From positions 58,563-122,562 of the forward strand of contig CAJUNP010000004.1 in NCBI GenBank assembly GCA_910587935.1: DNA of 64,000 nucleotides, read 5' to 3'. The DNA is from an uncultured Lachnospiraceae bacterium. GTDB lineage: Bacteria > Bacillota > Clostridia > Lachnospirales > Lachnospiraceae. Below the pieces are notes generated by a model that saw only the letters and a program-made list of their open reading frames with translations, did no database searches and was not told the origin of the DNA. The position numbers and the translations under genes were made by a program. This document shows, piece by piece, positions 42,662 through 51,695 of this stretch (within the stretch, counting starts at the first letter, position 1; each line of letters starts with the position of its first letter).

Positions 42662-43099
42662 CTAATCCTCCTTGTTTTGCGAAGCAAAATGCGACTGCTC
42701 ATGCAGGAGCAGAGGATTTTCCTCCTTGTTTTGCGAAGCAAAAGCTGTCTGGTTTTCTATAAGAGCCTTGATTTCTTCCAGAGAAAATCCCAGTTCCTTC
42801 ATTTTTTGAATAAACTGCCTTATGTGGCCGCAGGCCAGATCTTTTTGTACCTGTCTGATCATTTGTGTATCCTCCGTTACGTATCGTCCGCTGGTACGCT
42901 GTGTGGTGATAAGTCCGCTGCGCTCCAGTTCTGCAAAAGCCTTTTGCATGGTGTTGGGATTCACATTCACAGCTGCGGCAAGTTCTCTGACGCTGGGAAG
43001 TTTATCGCCGGGACTGTAGCGTCCGGATACGATCTGCATCTGCAGGCGTTCCAGTAACTGCGCATAGATGGGACGGTCGTTGTCAAAATTCCATGACAT
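42662..43099 (-). CDS. GntR family regulator, YtrA subgroup
   Basis: A 145-residue protein. Residues 8-76 are the GntR winged helix (RPIYAQLLERLQMQIVSG, GDKLPSVRELAAAVNVNPNT, ERSGLITTQRTSGRYV). A short C-terminal region of two helices follows, as in YtrA, which lacks a large effector domain. The C-terminal end is repetitive: FASQNKEEN...FASQNKED, produced by a 24-bp direct repeat. It is the first gene of the operon and very probably represses it through the palindrome at 43149-43184. Confidence 0.9.
   Translation of the reverse strand: MSWNFDNDRPIYAQLLERLQMQIVSGRYSPGDKLPSVRELAAAVNVNPNTMQKAFAELERSGLITTQRTSGRYVTEDTQMIRQVQKDLACGHIRQFIQKMKELGFSLEEIKALIENQTAFASQNKEENPLLLHEQSHFASQNKED
42666..42743. 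repeat. 24-bp direct repeat inside the end of gntR
   Basis: Two identical copies at 42666-42689 and 42720-42743, 54 bases apart (18 codons, in frame). Each holds the small palindrome TTTTGCgaaGCAAAA and, on the minus strand, an AAGGAGGA ribosome site. Confidence 0.9.
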
Positions 43100-43148
43100 G
43101 GTAAAACATCTCCTTTCGTAGTATTTGTAAAAGTGCTGTTAAGTGTTC

Positions 43149-43204
43149 TGTATTACTGTATTATGAACTTAATACAATAATACACCATTAAAATAATTTG
43201 TCAA
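43149..43204 (-). promoter_or_regulatory. Promoter and 36-bp operator of the gntR-ABC operon
   Basis: On the minus strand TTGACA (43204-43199), 16 bases, TATTAT (43182-43177). A palindrome of two 15-base arms (43149-43163, 43170-43184; 14 of 15 paired, 6-base centre) covers the -10 and transcription start, the place for a repressor. Confidence 0.8.
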
Positions 43205-43361
43205 GTAGTTATGTTAAAATATTATAAAAATTATTGGTGAATTTAGATTATCTCTTTAGAGGTGGTTATATACCCTCATAACCTTTTAGGTTTTCCATCT
43301 CAATGGTAGTAAAGGAAGTAGTAAATTGGTTTGCGGCTATGCTGTAATCAGCCTTTCCATT

Positions 43362-43935
43362 TCAGTCTTTGCGGAAGCGAAAGTTGTGTGTGTAGTAGTT
43401 CAGTGTCATGGTAATGTTGGAATGTCCCATGATATACTGTAACGCTTTGGGGTTCATACCCGTATTGGCTAAGTTGGTGCAGAACGTATGGCACAGGGGG
43501 GTGTCAACTAAAATGATACAACATCAATCCGTCAATGGTGGTCAATTTCACTTCCCGGCGGTTTTCCAATACGCGCCCCAACGCTTCATACACTTTTTCA
43601 CTCATTGGAATTTGTCTGATACCGCTTTGCCTCCGTAAAAGCTGGTGGTCTACATTGATTACTCGGTTTTCAAAGTCAAAGTCGGTTTCAGTCAATACGC
43701 ACAGTTCGGAAATTCTAAGCCATGTCTCCGGCAGTATGATAACCTCATCACGGTATTTCTGATAAACGCAATCACTTTGTATAAAGGATAAAAGGCTTTC
43801 TTCCTGTTCCGCTTTGAGAGGTACTTTTGGCTCTGTGTCGTCCTCGATCATGGTGTTTAGCTGGAAGTCAAAGGGATTCCCCCTTATACAATCGTCCTGT
43901 ATCGCCGTATAAAACGCGGCTTTTTCGGAACGGGA
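43362..43935 (-). pseudogene. Broken tyrosine integrase, Tn916-type
   Basis: Reading the minus strand from about 43935, CIRGNPFDFQLN and then LPETWLRISELCVLTETDF and VINVDHQLLRR match the core of Tn916-like integrases. At TTIDG the frame runs into TGA at 43504-43506. A second piece in another frame, 43496-43362, reads CHTFCTNLANTGMNPKALQ and ends at NFRFRKD. It holds the HxxR/Tyr box, but with Cys in place of the usual Arg of RHTFCT. The piece between (about 40-50 codons) is deleted. The N-terminal third is missing or replaced by the next fragment. Not functional. Confidence 0.8.
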
Positions 43936-43989
43936 ATGTCCGCAAAGACTGTAGAATCGTGAAAAAAGGCGAAGTCTATGAGTGCAATC

Positions 43990-44240
43990 TTTTTACCGCC
44001 AAGAAAGATACAGACCGATATTTTATCTACATGCAGATGGATCACTTCGGAAACACGCATTCCGGAAGAATACATTGTTGCAAACATGGCCCTATATTTG
44101 AGGTCATCAACAGCATCCATCAGACGGTCGATTTCATCCATCGTCAAAACAGTTGGAAGCTTGTGTTCCAAAATCATGTGGGGGACTCCCGCTTCCTCAA
44201 GCTGTTCTAAATATTTTTCGTACATAATAAAATCCTCCAT
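43990..44240 (-). pseudogene. N-terminal fragment of a second site-specific recombinase
   Basis: MYEKYLEQLEEAGVPHMILEH then LPTVLTMDEIDRLMDAV and YSSGMRVSEVIHLHVDKI is the front half of a XerC/D-like recombinase, including its first catalytic Arg (SGMRVSE). After about residue 75 the similarity stops and the frame continues into sequence belonging to the integrase remnant. The C-terminal His/Arg/Tyr part is absent. This join of two recombinases marks a deletion between mobile elements. Confidence 0.7.
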
Positions 44241-44427
44241 GTAAAATCAGCAGCAATCAAAAACACTGCTTTACACGGAGGTGCATTTGGGGCATAAAAC
44301 GTTTGCCAACCAAGCGGAAGGGTGGTATTCTTTTCATAGGCAGTGGGAAGGTCGATCCTGTTTGATTGTTGATTGTGGTGATTTAACAATACTACTTTTA
44401 GGACTTGTTTCCACTGTTTTGTTATAG

Positions 44428-44478
44428 AAAAAGTAGAATCGCTATGCCATAGCCTTGGCTGGCCATCGCACAGCGATT
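44428..44478 (-). terminator. Terminator after the PepSY lipoprotein gene
   Basis: Minus strand: AATCGCT/AGCGATT stem with an inner GC-rich pairing, followed by CTACTTTTTC. Confidence 0.6.
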
Positions 44479-44493
44479 TTGTTCAATTCTAAT

Positions 44494-45363
44494 TTATCGT
44501 GCGAACGGCTCGGCTGACCATTCGCGGATAAACCCGCTATAAGCATCGATCTCAAACTCGTATTCCATGCCATCATAGATAATTTCTCCTTCATATAGGA
44601 GCATTCCATCGTCATGGTCCGTTTTGAATTTCCGAATATCACTCTCAGATGCACCTGGGACCTGTGCAAGAGCTAACTGCTGGGCTTGCTCGGCTGTGAT
44701 GGCACTGGAACTGCCCTGCTGGGAAGAATAATATTCTGCATCATAGTCAAAGCTGATTATCGCTCCGGTGTAAGCATCGATTTCGTAGTCGTATTCTTCA
44801 TAATTCTGAGTGTAGAACTCCACCTCGTATTCCCATTGGCGATCATCAAACTCCAGGAAGGCGCAGACAATTGTAACCTGGCTTTCATCCAGTCCTGCGT
44901 GTTCTAAAGCGATGCGCTTGGCCTCATCCTCTCCAATGCAGGCGCTCGCATCAGTGCTCGAAGTCGCCGGAGCAGCAGTTTCAAGGGATTGCTGGAAAGA
45001 AGGTGCGGCGGAATCCAAATGCTCGATCCCCTGCTGGTCGCCCATTTCAAGTTGATTTGTTTGGCTGCTGGCTGTGCTGTTAGAGGGTTGTGCGCTGATA
45101 ACTACTCCAGTGAGGGCATCAATATCGTACTGGTAAGTCTGACCTGCCGCCTCGAAACGTACTTGGTAATAATCCAGCCCATCACGAGTACTCATATCCG
45201 TACTGATAGAGCTAACCTCTTGCTCTGACAGGGCGGCCGCCTCCAATGCGGTCTGCTTTGCGGTTTCAGCGCCGATATAACTCGTCTGGCTCTGCTGCTG
45301 GGAGCAACCGGCAAGGAAAATAAAGGCCAAAGCTATTATACATAAAAGTATTTTTCGATTCAT
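44494..45363 (-). CDS. PepSY-domain lipoprotein
   Basis: A 289-residue protein with a lipoprotein signal ending in FIFLAGC (Cys near 20). Three PepSY repeats follow. Each opens with an alanine-rich helix (IGAETAKQTALEAAALSE, IGEDEAKRIALEHAGLDE, ITAEQAQQLALAQVPGA) and ends with a Tyr/Glu strand such as YDIDALTGVVIS, YEIDAYTGAIIS or FEIDAYSGFIRE. PepSY proteins inhibit peptidases or sense surface state. The gene lies 155 bases after the kinase gene on the same strand, and a PepSY lipoprotein next to a two-component system is a common signal-input pair. Likely cargo of the decayed element around it. Confidence 0.85.
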   Translation of the reverse strand: MNRKILLCIIALAFIFLAGCSQQQSQTSYIGAETAKQTALEAAALSEQEVSSISTDMSTRDGLDYYQVRFEAAGQTYQYDIDALTGVVISAQPSNSTASSQTNQLEMGDQQGIEHLDSAAPSFQQSLETAAPATSSTDASACIGEDEAKRIALEHAGLDESQVTIVCAFLEFDDRQWEYEVEFYTQNYEEYDYEIDAYTGAIISFDYDAEYYSSQQGSSSAITAEQAQQLALAQVPGASESDIRKFKTDHDDGMLLYEGEIIYDGMEYEFEIDAYSGFIREWSAEPFAR

Positions 45364-45518
45364 AACTGTCTCCTTTCTTGCTTCTGTATGCAGTCTGCCT
45401 CAATAACATGAAATCTACATGAAATTTGCAGAAAAATTTTCAAAACAATTCCGCCGGAGAATGACCTGTCCGGCAGGAGATTCCCCGGCGGCTTGTTGTT
45501 CTGGTATTGGTACATGAA

Positions 45519-46877
45519 CTACGCATTTGTGGAAGCGGCTGGTTTTGGTAGATGGAGGATAAATGCACTGCCAACCTGCGGGATGCTTTCCACTGTCATG
45601 TATCCTCCATGGGCTTGTGCAATCTGTCTCACAATAGATAAACCAAGACCTGTGCCGCCTTCAACGTCACGGGCCGCATCTACCCGATAGAACCGCTGCC
45701 ATATCTTATCCTGCTGATCGTAGGGGATTCCAATGCCATTATCCCTCACTTCCAGAATAACTTCGTTATCCTCTTGGCGGGCTGATACCCATACGCAGCT
45801 ATCCGGTCTGCCATATTTGAACGCATTTTCTACCAAATTCCGAACCAACCTGGACAACAGCGCCGTATCCGCTGCAACCATTATATTTTCCGGAATTTCC
45901 AAAAGTAAGCGTTGGGAATCATGTGGAATTTCTTCACATTGAGAACAGATTAGCTTGTTCAGATTGATACATTCCAAGTGGGCCAGTTCTGTCCCTTGTT
46001 CTAATCTAGTCATGCTCAATAGCTGCTCGATCAGCAGGGATATTCTTTCAGCCTGACGGCGAATCATGGTAATCGTCTCCTGCCGTTCTTCTGGGGTTTC
46101 ATCATACTTTTCCGCATATTCACAGGCTCCCTTAATAATGGAAACCGGGGTGCGCAGTTCATGAGACGCATCGGCTGTAAACTGCTTTTCAGATTCAAAG
46201 GATTTTTCCAATCGCTGAAATAGCTGGTCAAAGGTAGTGCCAAGCAGAGAAAACTCGTCTCGCCCAGGTGGAAGCCCGATACGCCGGGATAAGTCCTGAG
46301 CTTCATTGATGGATGCTGCTGTGGCGGTAATATTGTCCAAAGGGCGAAACGCTCTTTTTGCGATCCAATAACTGCCCCCGGCAGCTAACGCCATAAAAAC
46401 CGGCAGGATAATCAAAGCTACCAGCAGTAAATTAAGCGCAAGCTGCCGGTTTTCTGGCGCCTCCATGATACCTCGAAGCCAGACGCCGTTTTCCCATCCT
46501 ATTGGAAGCCACATATCCAACACCAGATACTGTTCATTTCCTGCGCTTACTGTACGAATCAAACCGTTTTGAAAGCTCTCCTCAACTGTAAAAGAGCCAG
46601 GAACCCGACCAGCCAGCAAAGCTTTGTCCCGGCTATAAATCAAAGTGGACACACCGTTCCGGTAAAATTTGAAATCACTGCCTGTTTCGAGGCGGTCATT
46701 GGGCATTGAGGTCTGCGCCAGATTGCTTTGGACCGTCTGTGACAGTTGGGACATAGCGGTTTTAGTGGCAACCATCTTGCTTATGAAAAGCATAAAAGCC
46801 AACAGTAAACCTGCCAGTACCCCCATCAGCAAAGTAAGCCATATTGTAATCCGAATCTTCACAGAGAGGTTTTTCAT
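45519..46877 (-). CDS. Sensor histidine kinase
   Basis: A 452-residue membrane kinase. TM1 is near 12-34, an external domain of about 110 residues follows, and TM2 is near 146-170. A HAMP segment ends near 225. The HisKA has FTADASHELRTPVSII with the phospho-His near 246. The ATPase domain follows with NLVENAFKYG, VRDNGIGIPYDQQ and GGTGLGLSIVRQIA. Its ATG overlaps the response-regulator stop (ATGA). It should phosphorylate the regulator encoded just upstream; the signal may be read through the PepSY lipoprotein. Confidence 0.92.
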   Translation of the reverse strand: MKNLSVKIRITIWLTLLMGVLAGLLLAFMLFISKMVATKTAMSQLSQTVQSNLAQTSMPNDRLETGSDFKFYRNGVSTLIYSRDKALLAGRVPGSFTVEESFQNGLIRTVSAGNEQYLVLDMWLPIGWENGVWLRGIMEAPENRQLALNLLLVALIILPVFMALAAGGSYWIAKRAFRPLDNITATAASINEAQDLSRRIGLPPGRDEFSLLGTTFDQLFQRLEKSFESEKQFTADASHELRTPVSIIKGACEYAEKYDETPEERQETITMIRRQAERISLLIEQLLSMTRLEQGTELAHLECINLNKLICSQCEEIPHDSQRLLLEIPENIMVAADTALLSRLVRNLVENAFKYGRPDSCVWVSARQEDNEVILEVRDNGIGIPYDQQDKIWQRFYRVDAARDVEGGTGLGLSIVRQIAQAHGGYMTVESIPQVGSAFILHLPKPAASTNA

Positions 46878-47572
46878 GCGTCCTCCTCAGTTTCCTCCAA
46901 CTTCAGCACCCAACCAACACCTCGGATTGTGTGGAGTAATTTGCACCTGTTCCCATCATCTAGTTTCTTTCTCAAACGACTGATATACACATCTATGTTA
47001 TTGGAATTGCCGGAAAACTCATAGTTCCATATTTGATTTTCTAATTGCTCACGTGATAGGACAATGCCCTGATTGCGAATCATATACTCCAAAAGGGAAA
47101 ATTCTTTAGGAAGGAGTGTGATTTCCTCTCCGCTCCTGTAAACTGTCCGCCGTTCAATATCTACTGTCAGATCAGCGATAGAAAATTGATTTTTGCGATT
47201 TCCTGCACGTTTTCGAGTCATGGCTCGGATTCTGGCCAGAAGTTCATCAAATGCAAAAGGTTTGACCAGATAATCGTCCGCCCCCAAATCCAGCCCTTTC
47301 ACTCGATCAGCCACAGTGTCTTTAGCGGTAAGAAACAATACAGGTGTTTCTACATCCCTGCTTCTAAGCTGTTTCAGCAGGGAATAGCCGTCCAATTTTG
47401 GCATCATTACATCCAAAAGGACTGCATCATACTCCGTACACAACAGATAGTCTAAAGCTTCCTCGCCGTCGAAACAGCAATCAACACTATAACCAGCTTT
47501 TTTTAATGTCTTTTCAATCAATCGGTTCATATCTCGCGTATCTTCGACTACCAGAACTCTCAAACAGGACAC
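46874..47572 (-). CDS. OmpR family response regulator
   Basis: A 232-residue regulator. The receiver domain shows RVLVVEDTRDMN, VLLDVMMPKLDG with the phospho-Asp near 52, FLTAKDT and LVKPFAFDELLARI. The C-terminal winged helix shows LLPKEFSLLEYMIRN, VLSREQLENQIW and NNIDVYISRLRKKLD. First gene of the regulator-kinase pair. Confidence 0.93.
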   Translation of the reverse strand: MSCLRVLVVEDTRDMNRLIEKTLKKAGYSVDCCFDGEEALDYLLCTEYDAVLLDVMMPKLDGYSLLKQLRSRDVETPVLFLTAKDTVADRVKGLDLGADDYLVKPFAFDELLARIRAMTRKRAGNRKNQFSIADLTVDIERRTVYRSGEEITLLPKEFSLLEYMIRNQGIVLSREQLENQIWNYEFSGNSNNIDVYISRLRKKLDDGNRCKLLHTIRGVGWVLKLEETEEDA

Positions 47573-47665
47573 CTCCCGGTAATAACAAATGTTGCGTTTT
47601 CTGTCTGGTTTTGAGCAATTCGATTATAGCCGCAGCAGTACGGTGCTGTCAAGCGAACTTGTCCC

Positions 47666-47752
47666 TTACGGGTCATCGTCCGGCACCAGCGCAATCACAT
47701 CGGAAATATCACAGTTCAGTGTTTTCCACAGCGGTTTATAGCTGATTTTCAT
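47666..47752 (-). pseudogene. Remnant of a Cro/CI-type HTH regulator with an internal deletion
   Basis: A 28-codon frame reads MKISYKPLWKTL joined to NCDISDVIALVPDDDP. The first part matches the start and the second the end of small Tn916-element HTH regulators (SYKKLWKLL ... CEALDCDISDVMEL), but the roughly 35-residue HTH core between them is gone. The joined frame is still open. It lies on the regulator-kinase side of the element scar, opposite the recombinase fragments. Confidence 0.7.
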
Positions 47753-48008
47753 AGCCTGTTCGACCTTTCCGGGCCAGGGCCGGCAGAAACAGCTCCGGCC
47801 CTATGGCCTTTTTGCCATTATACCGCCCACATTGAGAAAACACAATGATGGCTTGCAATTCTTCTCCAAAAACTGCGGCATACACAATGCATTTGTTCTC
47901 AAATTTTTTACATCATGGCATTAAAAAGCACCGCCCGTAAATCAAGGCTTTTTTGAGATAATCAACCATTTTAAAAAGAAAATTTAATGGATTTCGGCAG
48001 ATAGTCAG
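47753..48008. other. Intergenic region at the right end of the element scar
   Basis: Contains a GC-rich hairpin at about 47770-47810 with a following T-run on the plus strand, and a minus-strand promoter (TTGTGT 47845-47840, 17 bases, TATAAT 47822-47817) facing the HTH remnant. No gene seen. The right border of the element should lie between here and 48000. Confidence 0.5.
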
Positions 48009-48038
48009 TTGCGTTTAAAGATATAGAAATGTTATAAT
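48009..48038 (+). promoter_or_regulatory. Promoter of the four-gene solenoid/Hsp70-like operon
   Basis: TTGCGT, 18-base spacer, TATAAT with an extended -10 TG, 85 bases before the GTG start. Confidence 0.7.
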
Positions 48039-48122
48039 GAAAAGGATGTATTATTCAGAAACAGTTACGTTGTTAAAAGCATTACAAAATGTTTAAATAC
48101 GAAAGTAAAGTGTGGTGAGATA

Positions 48123-51100
48123 GTGGAAGAGCAAATTTGGAATCCGGAAGGGAATTTTGATTTTGAAGGTGGTTCTCTTGATTTTTCATGCACAAAACTG
48201 GAATTAACGCTGTATAAGGATGAAATTGCCGAAGGCAGTTTTATGGTTTACGGGCCTGAGGGGAGGAATTCCAGAGGCAAGATTTATACCTCCGATTCCA
48301 GGATGTATTGTTTTCCGGATACTTTTTCCGGCGAGGAAGAAGAGATTGCCTACACTTTTGACGGAAGGGGAATGGACGAAGGGGATGTTCTAAAAGGGGA
48401 GATATTCTTTATTTCTGATCAGGGAGAGTTTTATCTTCCTTTTGTGGCGACAGTTTCCTATCATACGCTGAACTCTTCCTTAGGTATCATTAAAAATCTT
48501 TTTCACTTTACCAATCTTGCGAAAAGCAGTTGGGCGGAGGCAGTTAAGCTTTTTTATTCTCCGGGGTTTTCCATCGTGTTTTCCGGCAGTGACAGACAAT
48601 ATTACCAGCTTTACAAAGGTTTGTCCATGTATAAAGGGAATGAACGGAACATGGAGGAATTTCTGCTTGCAGTCAATAAGAAGCAGAAAATAGATTACAA
48701 ATGCAGCGAGGATGCGGTGCGGATAGAAGATGCGGCGGGATTTGCGGAATATCACCTGACGCTGACACGCAACGGATGGGGTTACACCAGTCTGGAGATT
48801 GGTTCCGCAGATGGGCTTTTGCTGCCGGAAAAGGAAAGGCTGACGGAAGATGATTTCCTGGGGAACCATTGCGATATCTGTTTCCGGTTGAACGAACAAA
48901 AGCTGCATGACGGCAATAATTATGACAGACTTGTGATAAAAGCATCCGACCGTATGATTTTTGTGCCGGTAACCGTTGTAAACGGAGGCGGTTCGCGGCA
49001 CGGAGGGAAACGCCGTATGCAAAGACGGCATACGGTTCAGCTGATGGAATTTTACCAGGCGTTCCGGTTGAAAAAAATCAGCGCATCAACCTGGCTGAAA
49101 GAAACGCAGAAGCTGATAGAACAGATGATTACGCTTGACGATAAGGATGCGGCTGCGAGACTTTTCCAGGCGCAGCTTTTAATCAGTCAGGAACGGTACA
49201 ACGAGGCCCAGTGGATTCTGGACCATACGGTACAAATGATGGACAGGCAGCCGGGAGGCGGTGAAGAACCGGTTCTTTTGGCATACAGGCTGTACCTTAC
49301 GACGCTTATAGGACGGAATGAAGCTTATACTAATGAAGTGGCGGCGGAGGTGGAAGAGTTATATAAGCAGTACGGGGACTGGAGGATTGCGTGGATTCTT
49401 TTGTATCTGTCGGAGGAATACAATAAAAGCGGTTCCAGAAAGTGGCTTTTTTTGGAGGAACAGTACCGGAGGGGCTGCACAAGTCCGATGCTTTATATTG
49501 AGGCGCTGATTCTGATCCGCATGAATCCCACGCTTTTTATGAAGCTGTCCGGTTTCGAACTCCAGATACTTCACTATGCTGCGCGCAGGGAAGCGCTTAC
49601 CGGTGATATGATCGAACAGTTAAACTGTCTTGTGCCGAGAGAAAAGGGATACTCGGAAGTACTTTTTAAAGTTCTGGAAGCCGCATACAAAAAAAAGGCG
49701 GAGAGGGAAACGCTGACGGCAATTTGTTCCCTTCTTATTAAAGGGGGCAAGACGGACAGCCGTTATTTTGGCTGGTATGAAAAAGCGGTGGAAGCGGGAG
49801 TACGACTGACCAGATTGTACGATTATTATATGCTGTCGATGGATATTACCAAACCGGCGCCGGTTCATAAAATGGTATTGATGTATTTTTCCTATCACAG
49901 CAGTCTGGATTATGAGAGAAATGCATATCTTTACGCGGATGTTCACAGGAGAAGAAAAGATTTTCCGGATTTATATCTTACCTATCTGCCTCAGATCGAA
50001 AAATTTGTGATAGAGCAGATCAGTAAGCGGCGTATGAACAAGGATATTGCCTTTCTATATAAATATTATATTAACGAACAGATGATAAATGAAAGGTCGG
50101 CCAGGGATTTGGCAAATCTTCTGTTTATGCATCAGATTCACGTGGAGGAAAAAAGATTTTCCCGGATTATTGTCAGACATCCTGCCTTAAAGGAAGAGGC
50201 CGAATACGGACTGAACGAAGGAATAGGGGTGATTCCTCTTTTCGGGCAGGATTGTACAATCCTGTTTGAAGACCAGGAACAGTATCGTTTTACCGGGGAC
50301 GGACAATACACCATGGAAAAACTGATGCTTCCCGGAAAATTGCTTAAAATGCTGAACGGTTACGCCGAAGACGAGACGGGACTGAATTTGTACCTTTGCG
50401 GCGCCGGACATGAGAATCCGGAAATTCATGAGGAAAACGGAAAAAGATTCGAAGCGTTGTTTGCGTCGCCTCTTCTGGAAGAATCCTGCCGGAAGCAGAT
50501 TGGAACTGCTCTTGCAAAATACTATTACGAGCAGGACCGGATGGAAGAACTGGATGCCTTTCTGGAGGTTTTGGATCTGAACGGGTATGACGGCAAAGCA
50601 CGCAGCGAATTTATCCATTATTTTGTGCTGCGGGGAATGTACGAGAAAGCATATGAGTGGATTCGCATTTACGGAACTTATGGGATGGATGTAAAAACCA
50701 TGGTCCGCCTGTTTGATTACCGTATTTCCATACAGGGTATGGAGGAAGATAAAACGCTTACGGATGTGGCGATTTACTCATTCAGACGGGGAAAGTATAA
50801 CGAAGGGATTCTTAATTATCTGAGTTCTTTTTACCAGGGAATGACGAAAGAGCTTCGGGATTTATGGAAGGCGGACGCATCGTTTGACGTAGATACGTAT
50901 TATTTAAGTGAAAAAATAATTCGGCAGATGCTTTTTACAGGGTCTTACGTGGGGGAGCAGATTGAAATATTTAAATCGTATGTCAAAGGCGGAGCCAGGA
51001 CAGAAGTGGAGGACGCCTTTTTATCTCAGTGCGCCTATGACTATTTTGTATACGATAAAATCATGGACAGCTATATTTTTGAAGAAATATGCAGGGAGCT

Positions 51101-51683
51101 TGCCGGAGAAAACGGGCTCCATCCGGTATGCAAGTTTGCGGTGGTCAAATATTATTCCGATAATCCGGAAAACGTCGGAAAAGAGCAGTGGCCCCAGCTG
51201 CAGGCGTATATTAATGAAATGCTTTTCGGACAGATGCATCTTTCTTTCCTGAAAAAGTATGCGGATTATGTGCCGGCGGTAAGGCAGCTGGCGGATATGA
51301 CCATTATCGAATATCATGCGGCCCGGGGAGCCAGGGCATATATTCATTACGTTATGGAAAAGGATTCGGGAGAATCCGGCGAATACAGAACGGAAGAAAT
51401 GAAACAGGTCTGCGGAGGAATCTGTTTTAAGGAGTTCCGGCTGTTTTTCGGAGAAAAAATTCAGTATTATATTATGGAAGAGACGGACGGAAGCGGCCAG
51501 CTCACCGAAAGCGCCGCAATTCAGAAAAGCGATATTGAAAAGGAAACGGACAACAGCCGTTATAATCTGGTAAATGATATTGCGATTGCCCATTCTCTCC
51601 AGGATTATGATACGATCGACGGACTTCTGGAAGAGTATGGAAGAATGTCTTATATGACGGACAGACTGTTTGGGTTAAGATAG
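48123..51683 (+). CDS. Large helical-repeat protein (DUF5717-like), unknown function
   Basis: An 1186-residue cytoplasmic protein starting with GTG, 5 bases after GGTGAG. Residues 1-285 are mostly beta: an acidic start (WNPEGNFDFEGGSLDF) and strands such as YHLTLTRNGWGYTSLEI, perhaps an Ig-like module. A basic hinge (HGGKRRMQRRH near 298) follows. From about 305 to the end the sequence is helix after helix with TPR-like spacing (AARLFQAQLLISQERYNEAQWIL and AYEWIRIYGTYGMDVKTMVRLF), a long alpha-solenoid. A beta-rich patch near 690-790 interrupts it. It resembles a family I recall as DUF5717. No catalytic motif seen. First gene of a four-gene operon. Confidence 0.75.
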   Translation: MEEQIWNPEGNFDFEGGSLDFSCTKLELTLYKDEIAEGSFMVYGPEGRNSRGKIYTSDSRMYCFPDTFSGEEEEIAYTFDGRGMDEGDVLKGEIFFISDQGEFYLPFVATVSYHTLNSSLGIIKNLFHFTNLAKSSWAEAVKLFYSPGFSIVFSGSDRQYYQLYKGLSMYKGNERNMEEFLLAVNKKQKIDYKCSEDAVRIEDAAGFAEYHLTLTRNGWGYTSLEIGSADGLLLPEKERLTEDDFLGNHCDICFRLNEQKLHDGNNYDRLVIKASDRMIFVPVTVVNGGGSRHGGKRRMQRRHTVQLMEFYQAFRLKKISASTWLKETQKLIEQMITLDDKDAAARLFQAQLLISQERYNEAQWILDHTVQMMDRQPGGGEEPVLLAYRLYLTTLIGRNEAYTNEVAAEVEELYKQYGDWRIAWILLYLSEEYNKSGSRKWLFLEEQYRRGCTSPMLYIEALILIRMNPTLFMKLSGFELQILHYAARREALTGDMIEQLNCLVPREKGYSEVLFKVLEAAYKKKAERETLTAICSLLIKGGKTDSRYFGWYEKAVEAGVRLTRLYDYYMLSMDITKPAPVHKMVLMYFSYHSSLDYERNAYLYADVHRRRKDFPDLYLTYLPQIEKFVIEQISKRRMNKDIAFLYKYYINEQMINERSARDLANLLFMHQIHVEEKRFSRIIVRHPALKEEAEYGLNEGIGVIPLFGQDCTILFEDQEQYRFTGDGQYTMEKLMLPGKLLKMLNGYAEDETGLNLYLCGAGHENPEIHEENGKRFEALFASPLLEESCRKQIGTALAKYYYEQDRMEELDAFLEVLDLNGYDGKARSEFIHYFVLRGMYEKAYEWIRIYGTYGMDVKTMVRLFDYRISIQGMEEDKTLTDVAIYSFRRGKYNEGILNYLSSFYQGMTKELRDLWKADASFDVDTYYLSEKIIRQMLFTGSYVGEQIEIFKSYVKGGARTEVEDAFLSQCAYDYFVYDKIMDSYIFEEICRELAGENGLHPVCKFAVVKYYSDNPENVGKEQWPQLQAYINEMLFGQMHLSFLKKYADYVPAVRQLADMTIIEYHAARGARAYIHYVMEKDSGESGEYRTEEMKQVCGGICFKEFRLFFGEKIQYYIMEETDGSGQLTESAAIQKSDIEKETDNSRYNLVNDIAIAHSLQDYDTIDGLLEEYGRMSYMTDRLFGLR

Positions 51684-51695
51684 GATGGGATTAAA

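Noticed and set aside
42666..42743. CRISPR-like repeat
   Set aside because: Only two copies, inside a coding frame, with a coding spacer; no array anywhere in the window.
48123..51683. Defence-system interpretation of the giant protein
   Set aside because: No nuclease, helicase, ATPase Walker or TIR-like motif was visible in it or in its three partners, and the neighbourhood has no other defence genes.
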